Source: Helianthus annuus
Lineage: Eukaryota > Streptophyta > Magnoliopsida > Asterales > Asteraceae
Assembly: GCF_002127325.2 (NCBI RefSeq)
Contig: NC_035449.2
Location: forward strand, 141,690,820 to 141,754,819
Length of the DNA: 64,000 nucleotides
Reading direction: 5' to 3'
The translations under genes were made by a program, and so were the position numbers. Under the pieces are notes generated by a model that had not been told where the DNA came from, searched no databases, and was given only the letters and a program-made list of their open reading frames with translations. Of this stretch, positions 36,554 to 48,747 are shown one piece after another (the stretch's first letter is position 1; each line of letters starts with the position of its first letter).

Positions 36554-39500
36554 TGTCACACCCCTATCTCCACGTGTCACCGGTGGGCCCGGTGTGGGGT
36601 ACAGTGACGTAGTTGGCATCGTCATAGACAAACAACACAATATAATAATGCACAGCGGAAGCAGAATAGATACATTTCAACTTTAATTAAAATGACATAA
36701 TAAACATCATAAGTAGTTGAAACGGATCCACAGGCGGATCAAATAAAAATAAGATAAAATTGTTCAACAGTTATTTGTCGTCCGAGCTTGCGAGACTATA
36801 GTGGACGCTCTTAGGAAACAGCCAGCCTATTTCGTATAGTACCTGCACTTAACCTTTTGGGAAAAATACGTCAGTTTACACTGGTAAATACAAATCAACT
36901 GACTCAGTTTGAAAATGATTGAAAATTGATTTAAATGCACAAGGCATAAATATTTTTATTAACTTGGGATATTTATGCAATATAAACTTGTGAACGATTT
37001 ACATGTACCCGTACTTATGGTGGCCCGGGATCTGCTGTCCGGGCTAAAGGTTAAATGACACACCACATTAAAGAGTTATACACGCCGGTGTACGCCTACA
37101 CCCCGTGCTCTGGTCGTGGCCATCTCGTAAGATAATGCCAAGGATATCCGGGACACGGTCAATAACCCCCCAAAGCCTAAAGTAAGACAAGACTGTTTAA
37201 ACGAGTCGCACAAGCTATTCAAGACTGTACACCCATAAGGTGCAGGACTTGTGCGCCCGATCAAGCGGTATTTTAAATACCGTACCCCAAGCCCGTATAG
37301 GGAAAATAAGTCAAAATGTATTTACCTGAGCAAGTATGAATCACAAACGGTAAGTGTAGGTGGCTTTTACTGGGCCTCCTAATCTGGAACAAAGGTTTAT
37401 AATAACCTATTAGATTCCTAACGGGTCTTTTATTTAAGCCTAAGCTTGACCGGTTAGTTTTAAGGACGATACGGTACAAGCGCACGATTAAGCGAAAGAC
37501 CGGATAGAATGTGATTTAGACCCGACAAGTTTGAGTACTTGTATAATATGGGTATACTAAATACATTCTGGATTTTGAGATAAAAATGATAACGTTTGAC
37601 CCGTTTCGGTCAATTTACGCAAACTAGTTACGTAAACCGAACCGAATGCAAAAAGGGCGTTACGGGTAGCCAAAAGAGTCAAATGCAAGTTCCCTGAGAT
37701 AATATGCTTTAAATATGATATAACATCAGTAAGTTATGTTCTATTATGCCCCGAATAATTTTAAACTCAATTTATGCCTTAGAAGGGCATTTTGGTCATT
37801 TAAAAGATTATAAAAGAGTCAAATTAGAAATCTGAGTTTCGGGTCTGGTTTATACAGTAAATATACTTCATTTAACATATTATAACAGTAGGGTATGACC
37901 CATATACCAAACTCATCATTTAAAATCAAACTATGCACCGTAGGGGTATTTTAGTAATTTCACAAGGGCTAAAACTGCCAAAACTGGAAACCTGAGTTCA
38001 TATACTTATACTTACTGTTATTATATGAAAATATACCAATTACATCAGTAGGTATGAGTCTTATATGTTTAAAATGAGTATAACGCTTACTATGCGCTAA
38101 AAATGCTAAAAATGCGATTTAGAGCCATTTCCGGGTTTTTAAAAGAAAGCTGAGATTTTTATATTTCCAGAAGGCTCAAAATAATCTATTTAACATATAA
38201 AATCATTAGAAAAAGGTTTCGGGTCAAAAGGATGTATAAAACTCATTTTATGGCTTAAACGGTCAAAACCGGCATAAACCGAAGTAACTTAGCGATCTAA
38301 GATACGATCAGCCAAAAATTAAATAAAAATCATCAAAAATCCCAAAATAATATATAACATCAGTGGGTAAAAAGTTTTGTATCAAAACGTGGCCTGAAAT
38401 GGGTTATATGCGAAATACGCCGTTTATTAAACATAAAGCTTTATTTTTACGCTATTGGCCATAAGTCAAAATCTGGACCACCAACTGATCCGAAATTTTC
38501 GGTGCAAGTTTATATATTAGTAATAAAGATTTCTACTCTTTCACTTTTCCAAAAATCATGTTTTATATCAAAAAGGCAAAATAGTCAACTTTTAAGCATA
38601 ATCGGAAACATGCAAATGAATCGGCTAAGTATAGACTCAAGCAACAAAAATTCCAGAGAGTTTTACCAAAATAAAAATGGTCAAAAATACTCTCTAATAC
38701 AGATCTCAAACATGCATGTACGAATCCGAATCGATAGTCTACGAAAAAGTCGTTTTACAAGACTTTCGGTTCCGATTCGTATTTATACTATAGATTGTCG
38801 AGTTGATTATGATAAAACACATTCTTACATATATTATAAGTTATTTATGATGATCAAACAGATTGCATGTCCTCTACATTACCATTTAAGCTATTTTTCA
38901 CAAAAACCATTTCTGTTGACTTTTTAGAAACAACTTTGACTTGACAATTAGCATGCATAAAGTGGGAATCAGAGAATACCCTTTTGAGAGTTTGTTTCCC
39001 ACATAAACACCAACATATATGTGGTTTCAATTTGAGAAATGACTGAGTAAAACTCGTTTAATCGAAAAGTCAAAGTATAAGAACAACGGTTTTGACTTTT
39101 ACTAATAATCAATGCAAGAACGAATTAGAGAATGATGTAAAGGATTACCAAGGTCCTAATGAAGCTTAGTTAACACTAGGATGTTGCCTTGACGTTCAGA
39201 AATGCTCCAGAAGTCTTGAGAGCTTTTGCAAGATGTGTGTTTCTTGTTTACAAGCACAAGTGCCAAAGAGATGAGAGCTTTGATCTAATATATGAAGGAA
39301 TTCAGAGGTTGAAGGGAGGTTACTATTGTCCTAGGCATGCAAGCATTTTTATTGGAGCAAAAGGAGGTGCTAACAGCTGTTTACCACTTCAAATTCGGAC
39401 CAAATTTGCAATTTTCGCGAAGTTCTGATGTTGGGGGGTTCACGCGGCCCGCCTAAGGATTTCCAGGCGGGTCGCCTGGGGTCTGCAGGCCCAAAAATGT

Positions 39501-40089
39501 TTCAAACTTGGCAGCTTTGGTCCCTGTTCTCGCACGCGATGTTTCGGCTAGTTATTTTGGCTCGTAAACCCCCAAACTTGGTTTCTAAGAACCTTAGGAC
39601 ATTTACCAACATGGTAATGTCCTCGGATAACTTTGCGCTCAACCGAAAAGCCATGAAATTCGACGTTGACGCTTTTAACCCCTCAAGTACGGTTTTGGCC
39701 ATAACTTTCTCATACGTTATCGAAACTTCACGAAATTTTTACCACATATTCTAGTGAGTATATTTTAGCATTATAAAGCTTCGGGTCTGCCAAAAGTTCA
39801 CTCAGAGGTATAAATTAAACATGTTGACACTTTTGGCCCCTATAGTTTGCAATTCCTCACTTTTGTGTAAATTTCCGCGTCGTATGATCCATGAACCATC
39901 CGTTTAAGGTTATAAACATTATGTAGGGTTATCATAGAGTCTATTTATCCATTGTTGACACTTTGGACCCTTACGTTCCATAGTTTTCACTGTTTGTCAC
40001 TTTTAGTCCCTCTAAAGTATACTTTCACATACCGGGACCTTATGACACGTGTCAAGACATCATTGGACGAAATTTTTCGAGGTGTTACA
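36554..40089 (-). repeat. 5' LTR of the 14 kb element
   Basis: Near-identical to 26050-29586; sampled differences include CAGTTTG at 36904 against CATTTTG at 26401 and GTTGGGGGG at 39431 against GCTGGGGGG at 28928. It supplies the promoter for minus-strand transcription. Confidence 0.92.
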
Positions 40090-40882
40090 TATGTATACAT
40101 ATACACATTTTTATAGGTAAATATTTTAAGTAACTAGGTTTTAACTCTTACTCAACTGATTTTTTAAGTATACAAGATTAATTGTTGGAATTCACATGGT
40201 TTGGTTAGAAACTGGCCGGAATTTAGAGGTTTTGGCCGGAATATACAGGTTTTTTGCGTAATCTGGCCGGACTTGCCGATTTTTGGCTGGCCGACTAGGC
40301 CCGACTAGCGATTAATGAACTGATTAACGAAAAATTACTCAGTTATTGGCCGACTAGTCGCTACCTAGTCGCGATTTTTACAACACTGTCTACAAGTGCA
40401 TCAAATAAATAGTCATTTAAAATTACTCTACATGTGCATCAAACTACTAGCAATTCAAAATTACTCTATAAGTGTATCATAATTACTCTACTAGTTCATC
40501 AAAATAACTTAACATACACAATTACGCAACAAGTTCATCAAACAACATACAATTTAAAATTAATCTACAAGTGTATCATAATTACTCTACCAGTTCATCA
40601 TTATCACTTTATAAGTGAATCATAATTACTCTACTAGTTTATAAAAAAAGTAACAGACACATTTATTCTACAAGTTCATCAAACAGCATAAAATTCAAAA
40701 TTACTCTATAAGTGCATAAAACAACATAAAATTCAAAATTACTCTACAAGTGTATCATAATTACTCTACTACTTCATTAAGATAATTACTCTACGAATAA
40801 AATAATTAAGAAAATGTCATCACTTTTTTTTTCCAAGTCATTCGTACGTTTTATACGACAACTCTATTTGTATTTGATCTTT

Positions 40883-41159
40883 TGTTTTATTTTATAAGCA
40901 ACTTCTTGGCTTCCATTTTCCTTGATGGGACGCATGATCTTTTGTAGTTATTTTACATTTTAAACTAGAACATTTTGCAATTTATATATTGGTTTCATTC
41001 TTTTTTTATTTCTAATTGGGCACACTTTGATAGGATTAGATCAAATATAAAGGACAACATAAAAATAGAAGGGTAAGAAGGATTACAGTCCATTGATCTT
41101 ATATATGGAGGGTTAAGATTAGTTTTAGGGAATAGAAAATAATCGAAGGACATAAAGAG
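40883..41159. other. A/T-rich spacer, possible outer arm of the fold-back element
   Basis: Weak inverted similarity to 42110-42230 (AGAAGGGTAA against TTACCCTTC). No gene seen. Confidence 0.3.
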
Positions 41160-42105
41160 AATCCTACATTTATTACCTTTCTCTCTCCACATGCAAGACA
41201 AATGTCAATTCCCCTATTAATTTAAAACATCCATAACTTTTTCATATGACATTTGTTTAAAAAAAATCACCACAATAACAAGCATTTTTTTATCTTTAAT
41301 ATGAGTATGATATTGTTAGATAAAAATAAAATAAAAAAAATCAGTTTTATTGGGTTTCTCTTTGTATTGTGTTAAATGTTCTGCTCACTGTGTCTTTAAA
41401 CTGAGTTTGGTCCTTATGTTTTTACTAAGGTTTTTATACATTGTGTTATTATCAAAACTTATAACACGGTGTTAATTTGAGTTATGTCCATTGCGTTTTT
41501 ATCAGAACATATAACACAATGTATGACACAATGAGGATGATATTATATTTGGGTTTTCTATACATTGTGTTATAGGTTTTGGTTATTGTGTTTATTATGC
41601 TATTGATTGCGTTTTAATCTGTTGTCCATTGTGTTTTTATTTTGTTGTCCAATGTGTTTTAATCCGTTGGTTATGGTGTTTAAGTCTATTGTCCATTGTG
41701 TTTTAGTCTGGTGTCTACTGTGTTACTTATTTGTTGTCATCAATTGTGTTTTTAGTCTACTTTTCATTGCGTTTTTTAGTGTGATACTCATTGTGTTTTA
41801 TGTTATGTCTATTGTGTCTTTTATTTGTTGTCATCGATTGTGTTTTTTAGTTTGATACTCATTGTGATTTACGTTATGTCTATTGTGTAATACGCAACTA
41901 GGTTTTCTCATTGTGTTTTACGTTATGTTCATTATGTAATACAGAATTGGATTTTCAATTTTTTTAAAGCATAACAATAGAGTACTCATATTAAAGATAA
42001 AAAACGCTCGATTTTAGAATAGTTTTTTTTAAACAAATGAAGTATAAAAAAGTTACGGACATTTAAAAAATGAGGGAGAAAGAGCATATGACTTGCATGT
42101 GCATA
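41160..42105. mobile_element. Fold-back (MULE-like) element
   Basis: Arms at about 41160-41319 and 41971-42105 are inverted copies. TTATCTTTAATATGAGTA (41290-41307) is matched perfectly by its reverse complement at 41983-42000, and ACATGCAAG is mirrored by CTTGCATGT. Ends and TSD are unclear. Long TIRs around a repeat core suggest a MULE-type or fold-back transposon. Confidence 0.5.
41395..41900 (+). repeat. Minisatellite core of the fold-back element
   Basis: Degenerate repeats of CATTGTGTTTTAGTCTGTTGTC and TCATTGTGTTTTACGTTATGTC, units about 22-35 bp. The 82-aa frame at 41607-41855 results from the repeat and is not a gene. Confidence 0.7.
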
Positions 42106-42399
42106 ATCTTTTTATTCTATTTGACAAAATTACCCTTCCCACTTAAATCTTTCTTAGACACTTGTCACCCTATAGAGACTTTTTACACTTCTTATTTTTA
42201 AAACTGTAAACACTATAACTCAACCCCACTTTGATAATCATATATGTGTATTTTTTCCAATTATTATATATCTAACATTTGTGAAATCGCATGAACAATA
42301 GCAGTACCTGCGTGGCAGGTGGCTGTTTCTTCTTTCTTTTTTTCCTTTTCCGTTTTACGTATATATTATAGTTATTATTGCGCCAAATTATTAAGAAAA

Positions 42400-42600
42400 A
42401 CTTTCGCAATTCAGTTGGTTGAATAAACATTCAAATATAGTGAGTGTCTCGGGTTCGAAGCCCGTCATGGGAAAGAAAAATTTTTATTACCTGCTGCCAA
42501 ATAAAAGTTTGAGTAAATTTTTTATTACCTGCTGCCAATAAAAGTTTGAGTAAATATTTTATTACCTGCTGCCAAATAAAAGTTTGATTAATAATATTTT
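42400..42600 (+). mobile_element. tRNA-like SINE head with a three-copy tail repeat
   Basis: 42400-42474 resembles a tRNA: 5' CTTTC can pair with 3' GAAAG, a box-A-like TCAGTTGGTTG lies at 42411, and a perfect box B (GGTTCGAAGCCC) lies at 42452-42463. It is followed by three copies of TATTACCTGCTGCC(A)AATAAAAGTTTGA about 45 bp apart (42484-42595). It is probably a tRNA-derived SINE rather than a working tRNA gene, because the anticodon region is not convincing. Confidence 0.5.
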
Positions 42601-42689
42601 CCATGATTTATTCCTTCTGCTTTTTTCACTTTTATGTTGTTTTCTCTGCTTCTAAATTTGTAATTTTATAACCAAATCTTTTAAAACAA

Positions 42690-42873
42690 ATACCTATTTA
42701 ACATACCTTCTTCTTCCTACCTATTTAACATACCTTCTTCTTCCTACAGTGTAGCGAAGATTACGGATGAGCATTTGGTACCGGGTACGGTACCGAACCG
42801 TACCGGGTGTATTCGGTACCGGTACCACTTTCCACGTTTTTCGGTACCGGTACTTTCGGTACCGAACGGGTAC
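42690..42873. mobile_element. Partial short repeat rich in GGTACCG, cut by the Tat element
   Basis: TACCTATTTAACATACCTTCTTCTTCC is duplicated at 42690-42748. From 42766 the sequence is dominated by GGTACCGG/CGGTACC palindromes. It stops abruptly at the Tat LTR (42874), and the expected remainder is not seen at the far side (53377). Confidence 0.45.
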
Positions 42874-43294
42874 TGTTTTAGTCGAAAATTAGACAAGGAT
42901 AATGCAACTAAACTCTTTGTTATGGGGTATGATGCTTGAATTGGTAAACAATAATGAGGATCACTCAGAAATGTATTGCACAAGTGACACAATGATTTAT
43001 ACGAGGAAAAAGCCCTTGATCAATGAATGATCTCCGGCATAAAAAACCTCGGGTGATGGAAACTACCGATCACCAACTCAAATTAAACAATAATTCTTTA
43101 CAACTTTGGATGATAGCGAGCTAGGTACAAGGATCACTATAGTGTATCGTGTAGAAATGTGTGAAAATTGGTAAATGTTTTGCCGTAAGCTGTTGAGTGC
43201 AGTTGTACGAGTGTGTATAGCCAAAATTAGCCAAGTGTTCTAAAAACTAGCTCGCTACCCCTTTAAAAATAGAAGTTAACTATGCTAACTAACA
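42874..43294 (-). repeat. 3' LTR of the Tat element
   Basis: Plus strand TGTTTTAG...CTAACTAACA, matching 52956-53376. Confidence 0.88.
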
Positions 43295-43870
43295 TCCCGC
43301 AATTCATGCAAGCCTTCCCACGACTCCATAACGTCCATTTTCAGTCAAGCACGTGCGGAATAACCGTGGAATATTCTTCAGGGACGTTGCCAAGACTAAG
43401 TCCAAGCTGTTACTCCTGCAAAACAATACCGAATTCAAAGTGAACAATCGTTAGTATAAGGATCCTTAGGATGATCCATGATCCTGATCCTGAAACACTT
43501 CTAAGGATCACTATATGTCACTGAAGTAAGGATCACTAGACAGGATAACACATGAGGATCACAGGTCATTAGGAAATCCTTCCCTAACAATTGCCCCCAA
43601 AATATAAGGAGTAATTATGTAAAATAAATGAGTTATATTTTGTTGATCTTATCCGCAACTAACTAACGGATATATAGCCGTTTAAATCGAACTATCCGTT
43701 GCAATCCTGACGTCACAGAAGTGACTACCCTGCAAGATCATGATTATAAATAGGAGTTAGAGATAGGATTAATTTGCATTTAAATCTTAGAGAAACTCCC
43801 TTTATATTCTCATCCGAAGATCAATCAGGTATTCTCTTTTCCTCTTCTTCCTTCTCTTACTCTGTTTTAC

Positions 43871-45497
43871 TTCTTTCGTCATCACCTTGCCGAAAATGTT
43901 GCTCCGGAACTCTCCCGCTAAGGACCACCAGAAAAACAGCCCTCTGAAAGTCAAGGAATCATCAAAGATTCCACAAAGGAACGCTGTTGTTTCACTGATC
44001 CACAGATCGATAGAATCCGCTATTGCTTCCCAGCGAACACCGTATTTAAATCCTTTGATCCCACTGCCCTGAGTGATCATGTTTCTGAAAATTGGGTTGC
44101 CTTTCCTGTTACACCGTTCACCATAGGCTATACCTATCCTTTTCTGGCCTTCACCCAATCCTTCTTCTCTCTTACTGGCATTTCTTATATCCAAGCTATG
44201 CCAATGATTTGAAGGATTTTGCATACCCTTGAGAGGATCATTGAGCAGGAGGGGATTGACCTAGGAATGTCAGAGCTGGCCGAGATGTATGATCTCACTA
44301 CCTTTGGGTCCCACCAATACTTGTTCAAACGTAAGCCTGGTGAAGAACACCCAATTTTTAAAGCCACCAAGAATGACACCAACTGGAAACGGCGTTTCTT
44401 CTTCGTTCAAAGGGATTCTATCCCCAATGGAAAGGATCTACCAAGAAAATGGGCCACCCATGGTAGGATAGAGGATCCTGAGAAGGATCACCAGACAGTT
44501 TTCTTTTGTATGAGGATCACTGACACCCTTTTGTTTTTTGTTATGCAACTGTTACCGTCTCACATCTCATAGCATCTCCTATCACTGAGGAACGACTCGC
44601 TGCTTTCAGAAGACTTGGTCCTGAAACAAGATCATTCAAGACAATCACCCAGGATTCACAAGAGGTATCCTCAGGCTCAGTCACCATGTCAAGTAAGTAT
44701 CCTGTTTAAAAATTTAAATAATTAGTTAAATAGAAATAGGATAAGGATACTTATCTTGCTTTGATTGTGCAGGTGCTGGAAAAGCTTCCAAATCTGCTTC
44801 TAAGTTCAGTGTGACCGATCTGGATAACATCCGATCCTCCAAGAAAAAGCTTCCTGCTAGCCCAACTGCTTCAATCCCCAAGGCACCCTACAAAGGAAGG
44901 GGAGGCAAGAAAAGAAAAGCCTCTAAGGCTGAGGATCTGCAAGGCCTGTCTCTGATCCGCCACCAATTCCTCGAGTACTTCAACTATTTAAGGATCACTG
45001 TCCCTGCTTGTATATCCTGCTTGTTTGAAGATCACCTGGTCCTGAACTGTTCTTTATCCTCTTTGCAGAAATTTGCTGAGATTGAAGATTATGTGGGGAA
45101 CGTTGAGGAGCAGGATAGGAAGATTGCTGACCTCCAACAAGTTGCACTGCTCAAGGATCTCAAGATTGCCGACCTCCAAAAAGACCTCCAGAATGCCAAA
45201 AATGAGACGGCCAAGGTGCTAATTAATGCTGACTACGAGAAGCATGAGATCACCCAGGATGCCAAAGTCTCTGCTGCCATAGCGATGTATAAGACCAAAC
45301 TGCAGATGGCCTTGGAAGCTCAGGATCCTGACTTCGACAGGAGTAACTGGGATGTGGAAGGCTGGAAGGCAAGGCTGGCTGAGCTGGATGATGAGGAGGA
45401 GGCTGAAGAGATCCTGACGAACGAGGCTGGAAGCAGTGGCAAGGATCATGGTGGTGAAGCAAGTAGAGCTGGAGGTGGTGACGCATCGAAGGTGTAG
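43871..45497 (+). pseudogene. Antisense gene of the Tat element (Transposase_28-like), broken
   Basis: Encoded opposite to gag-pol. The readable frame contains NWVAFPVTPFTIGYTYPF, FFSLTGISYIQAMPM and then RILHTLERIIEQEGIDLGM, the pattern of plant proteins annotated as putative gypsy-type transposon (Pfam Transposase_28). An intron at about 44693-44772 (TCAA|GTAAGT...TGTGCAG|GTGC) keeps frame into a second part (44773-45497) with a basic linker, a predicted coiled coil (about 45070-45270) and an acidic tail. At least two in-frame stops interrupt it: a TAA near 43920 at a likely Gln codon and a TGA near 44211 at a likely Trp codon. Further frame problems lie near 44500-44570. Such antisense ORFs are known in Tat elements; their function is not established. 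Confidence 0.62.
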
Positions 45498-46854
45498 GCT
45501 GCATGATTGGGCAATGATGGACACTTCTAGACATAGCCGGAGCCCAATTTCTTAGTTTTGATGGTAGTTTTTGTTGAACAATTATTGGTTTGTACTTGAA
45601 CAATAGCTTTAGGGTTAAGGATCCAGGATCCTTTAGACAATAGGTAGGATTACAAATGGTGGAGGGATCCTCTGTTTGGGGGATGAAGCCATTGTGATCC
45701 TGCCGCCTTTTATTACCTGCATGCTATGACCGCACAAACAATGGACACCCGTTGCCAACCCATGTGGACGGGCCACGTTTTGCTGGTAGAAACGTGGGTT
45801 GGCAATTTTGACAACTTTTGATGGTTAATCCTATGTTAATAAAATAACTTTAATCCTTTTTGGCTTATCTCTTGTGTTGTTATCCTTTAATATTCAATTG
45901 TACTGATATACACTTGTTTGAATAAGAAAAGTTGAACAAATTAAATAAGAGTATTTAGGATATGATCCAGGATCAAATATCCTACAGTTGAAAAATTCCA
46001 AAAAGTAGTATATTTTAAGGATCATCAGTTCAGTTGTCAAAGTATAAGGGTTATTCAAATGAATAATGAACAAAATTAAAATAGTTAAGGATTATACCTG
46101 AGGATCCAAGTTAGGATCCTAGTCCTTAATACCATAACCAGGATAACTATAAGACAAACCTTAGTAAGAAGTAAGGATCAAGGATCCTTGGTTGTTTAAC
46201 TTTAAAGACCTGAAATAGAACATAATTTGGGACTAAGCCAATATAAGATAAAAGTTAGCAACTGGGGACAAGCCCAAGGATAACTGGGGACAAACCCAAG
46301 GATAACTGGGGACAAGCCCAAGGATAACTGGGGACAAGCCCAAGGATCGTTTGTAAACTGGAGTATGGCCCTAACTGGCGACTATCCAAACTTAGTGGCA
46401 TGAAAATGCCAAAACCTTAGCTAACGTGAAAACGTTAGAAGCCTTAGGAACGGATTTATGGTGCGTCTACCATTATACGTAGGATCCTAGGTATAGCCAG
46501 TACAATGGAATTATCAGCCCTTAAAGCGAGTACTGGTCCCACTGCCATGAACTATACCAGGATCATCATGTGCTACTGGCGAAACTGGGGTCAAGCCCAA
46601 ATAACTGGGGTCAAACCCAAGTAACTGGTTGCTTTTGTGGATAACCATCCTTTTGCTAAGGATACCTGAACTTTCAAAACTCAGAATCACGTGAGAGGTG
46701 GATAAAGGATGCAGGATCCTTATCCTTAGGTGAGAAAGTAAGGATATGAAACAGTTTGAGATTAGGATGTTACCAAAGTAAGGATCATTTGTGCTTTAAG
46801 GATCCTTCAAGGATACTCATGATGTGAGGATCATCTGTTCTGTGAGGATCCTAC
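45498..46854. other. Tat 3' non-coding region
   Basis: No gene is seen. It is rich in AGGATCC/AGGATCA words. At 46260-46347 AACTGGGGACAAGCCCAAGGAT repeats four times with a 22-bp period, and related ACTGGGGTCAAGCCCAA units lie at 46587-46625. Confidence 0.6.
46260..46347 (+). repeat. 22-bp tandem repeat, four copies
   Basis: Copies start at 46260, 46282, 46304 and 46326; the second has one base change (CAAACCC). Confidence 0.85.
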
Positions 46855-48747
46855 TCACATGAAATATTTCTTCAAGTGGATAGCATTCCAGGCTCTTGGT
46901 AGTAAATCACCTTCCATTGTTAGCAATCGATATGCCCCCTTTCCTGCCTCAGCTTCGATCAAATAAGGGCCTTCCCACTTTGGAGCCAACTTTCCATCAG
47001 CAGGATTGGTGGTATTCTGAAATGCTTTCCTTAGTACCATATCACCAACTTGGAATTTTCTGATCCTAACATTTTTGTTGTAAGCACCAGCCATTCGTTG
47101 TTGATAACTGGCCATCCTTATCCTAGCCAGATCCCTTATTTCTTCTATAGTATCTAGGTCTTGAACCAAGTTTTCATCATTTTCCTCATGATCACGAATA
47201 CTTGTTCTAGCAGTTGGGACCACCATTTCTGTAGGGATCACTGATTCTGCCCCAAATACCAAAGAGAATGGAGTCTGGCCTGTAGCATTCTTGGGGGTTG
47301 TCCTATCAGCCCAAAGCACATAAGGTAACTCTTCTGCCCATTTCCCTTTCTTGGATCCAAGCTTCTTCTTCAAATTATTGATGATGATCTTATTGGATGA
47401 TTCTGCCTGACCATTAGCTTGTGGGTGGATTGGTGTTGATGTTATCATCTTAATCCCCCAACTGTCACAAAAGTTAGTAGTTCTGCCCCCAATAAATTGG
47501 GAACGATTATCACATATAATTTCAGAAGGAATACCAAATCTAGTTATAATGTTTCTTTTAATGAAGGATATAACTTCTTTTTCTCTGACTTGGGCAAAAG
47601 CTTCAGCCTCTATCCACTTGGAGAAGTAATCAGTCATAGCAAGCATGAACACTTTTCCACCAGGTGCCTTAGGGAGCTTACCAACTATATCCATACCCCA
47701 TCTCATAAATGGCCAAGAGGAGGATATAGGATGCAAAAATTCAGTTGGTTGGTGAAGGATATTGCTGTGTCTCTGACAAGGATCACACTTCTTAGCATAC
47801 TCCACAACATCTTTCTTCATAGTTGGCCAATAGTATCCTGTCCTCAGGATCCTTGAGAATAATGCCCTGCCCCCAGTGTGGTTTCCACAATCTCCTTCAT
47901 GGAAGTCTTTTAAAACTTCTTGGATTTCAGGATCCTCGATGCATCTTAAATATGGTCCTGCAAGAGATCGCTTATACAACATATTATTTAAAATTGTGAA
48001 TTGAGATACCTTAATTTTGAAAGCCCTAGGGTTTTCTCCTGTTGGAATCTCTCCATGTTGTAAGTATCTCATGATTGGGAGGATCCATGATCCTGAATGA
48101 GATTGAGTATCCTCACTAGGGATAATTGCAGAATCCTCTCCTATTTCCATAGCCACATGATCCTTGATAGCAGGAGCCAGGATATGGATAATGGGGATAC
48201 TTATATCCTCCGGGATCTTCAAGGATGATCCTAAATTAGCCAATGCATCAGCTTCTGTATTTTCTTCCCTTGGTACTTGTGTCAAACTAAAGGAAACAAA
48301 AGAGAGTGCCAATTCTTTGACTATCTCCAAATATTTGGTTAGCTTTTCACCTTTAACAGCATAGGATCCATTAAAGTGATTAGTGATTAATAATGAATCT
48401 ACATGTACCTCAAGATACCTGATCCTCATATGCTTAGCAATTTGCAAACCAGCTATCAAGGCTTCATATTCAGCCTCATTGTTAGTAGTTTGGAACTCAC
48501 AAGCTATAGAGTGGGGTATTTTGCCCCCTTGTGGCGATTTTAGTAGTATTCCAAGCCCTGTGCCTTTGACATTTGAGGATCCATCAGTATAGAGTATCCA
48601 AGGATTCTTGGTCTCTTCTAGCTGCTGGACTTCTAATTCAGCTTCCTTTTGCAAATCACTACTGAAATCTGCCACAAAGTCAGCTAATGCTTGGGATTTA
48701 ATGGCTGTCCTGGGCTCATATCTTATATCATACGCACTGAGCTTCAC
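46855..48747 (-). pseudogene. pol: Tat pol 3' part: aRNH and integrase
   Basis: 630 open codons, upstream-connected to the RT part but separated by a TGA near 48748 at a likely Trp codon. The second RNase H spans about residues 50-170, with acidic residues in YTDGSS (55), NNEAEYEAL (93), VHVDS (117) and ENTEADALANL (167). Integrase: His286-Cys322-Cys325 zinc part (CDPCQRH), catalytic Asp in GMDIVG (353), Asp in ICDNRSQF (412) and Glu in NGQAES (448). A conserved-position Gly in DNG(S/T)QF is Arg here. A GPY module (WEGPYLI) lies near the end. Likely inactive. Confidence 0.85.

Larger units (their letters stand above)
26050..40089 (-). mobile_element. Complete Tekay-like Ty3/gypsy chromovirus (14,040 bp)
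   Basis: LTRs of 3537 and 3536 bp (26050-29586 and 36554-40089) differ at only a few sites. The 5-bp target duplication TATGT lies at 26045-26049 and 40090-40094. The minus strand reads 5' LTR (right), PBS, a proline/glutamine-rich ORF, a gag-pol ORF, polypurine tract, 3' LTR (left). Lineage is judged from RT and integrase motifs and from the chromodomain remnant. Near-identical LTRs mean a recent insertion. It is damaged by a small deletion at the pol 3' end and a stop near the end of the extra ORF. Confidence 0.93.
25950..40388. mobile_element. hAT-type MITE split by the 14 kb LTR retrotransposon
   Basis: It is flanked by the exact 8-bp duplication TCTACAAG (25942-25949 and 40389-40396). 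Ends CAAGGTTGGAGAACTCGC... and ...GCGATTTTTACAACACTG are imperfect inverted repeats, and the subterminal GACTAGCGACTA also recurs inverted. Its own sequence is 25950-26044 plus 40095-40388, about 390 bp. Confidence 0.75.
24599..40882. mobile_element. TIR DNA transposon, non-coding, hosting nested insertions
   Basis: The left end AAAGATCCTGTACAAATA...ACGTAC (24599-24640) is the inverted counterpart of the right end GTACGTTTTATACG...GATCTTT (about 40842-40882), roughly 80% alike over 42 bp. The interior is built from repeats of TTACTCTACAAGTGTATCA and TTCATCAAA, seen both at 24700-24815 and 40389-40790. The two halves are separated by a SINE (with MITE) and by a hAT MITE carrying a 14 kb retrotransposon. 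Superfamily is unknown and no clear TSD was found. Confidence 0.6.

Noticed and set aside
42400..42474. Functional tRNA gene
   Set aside because: Box B and an acceptor-like stem are present, but the anticodon arm is poor and a SINE-like tail follows.
42744..42992. 82-aa minus-strand frame also seen at 52763-53074
   Set aside because: Both lie across the Tat LTR and its edge; shared because of LTR identity.
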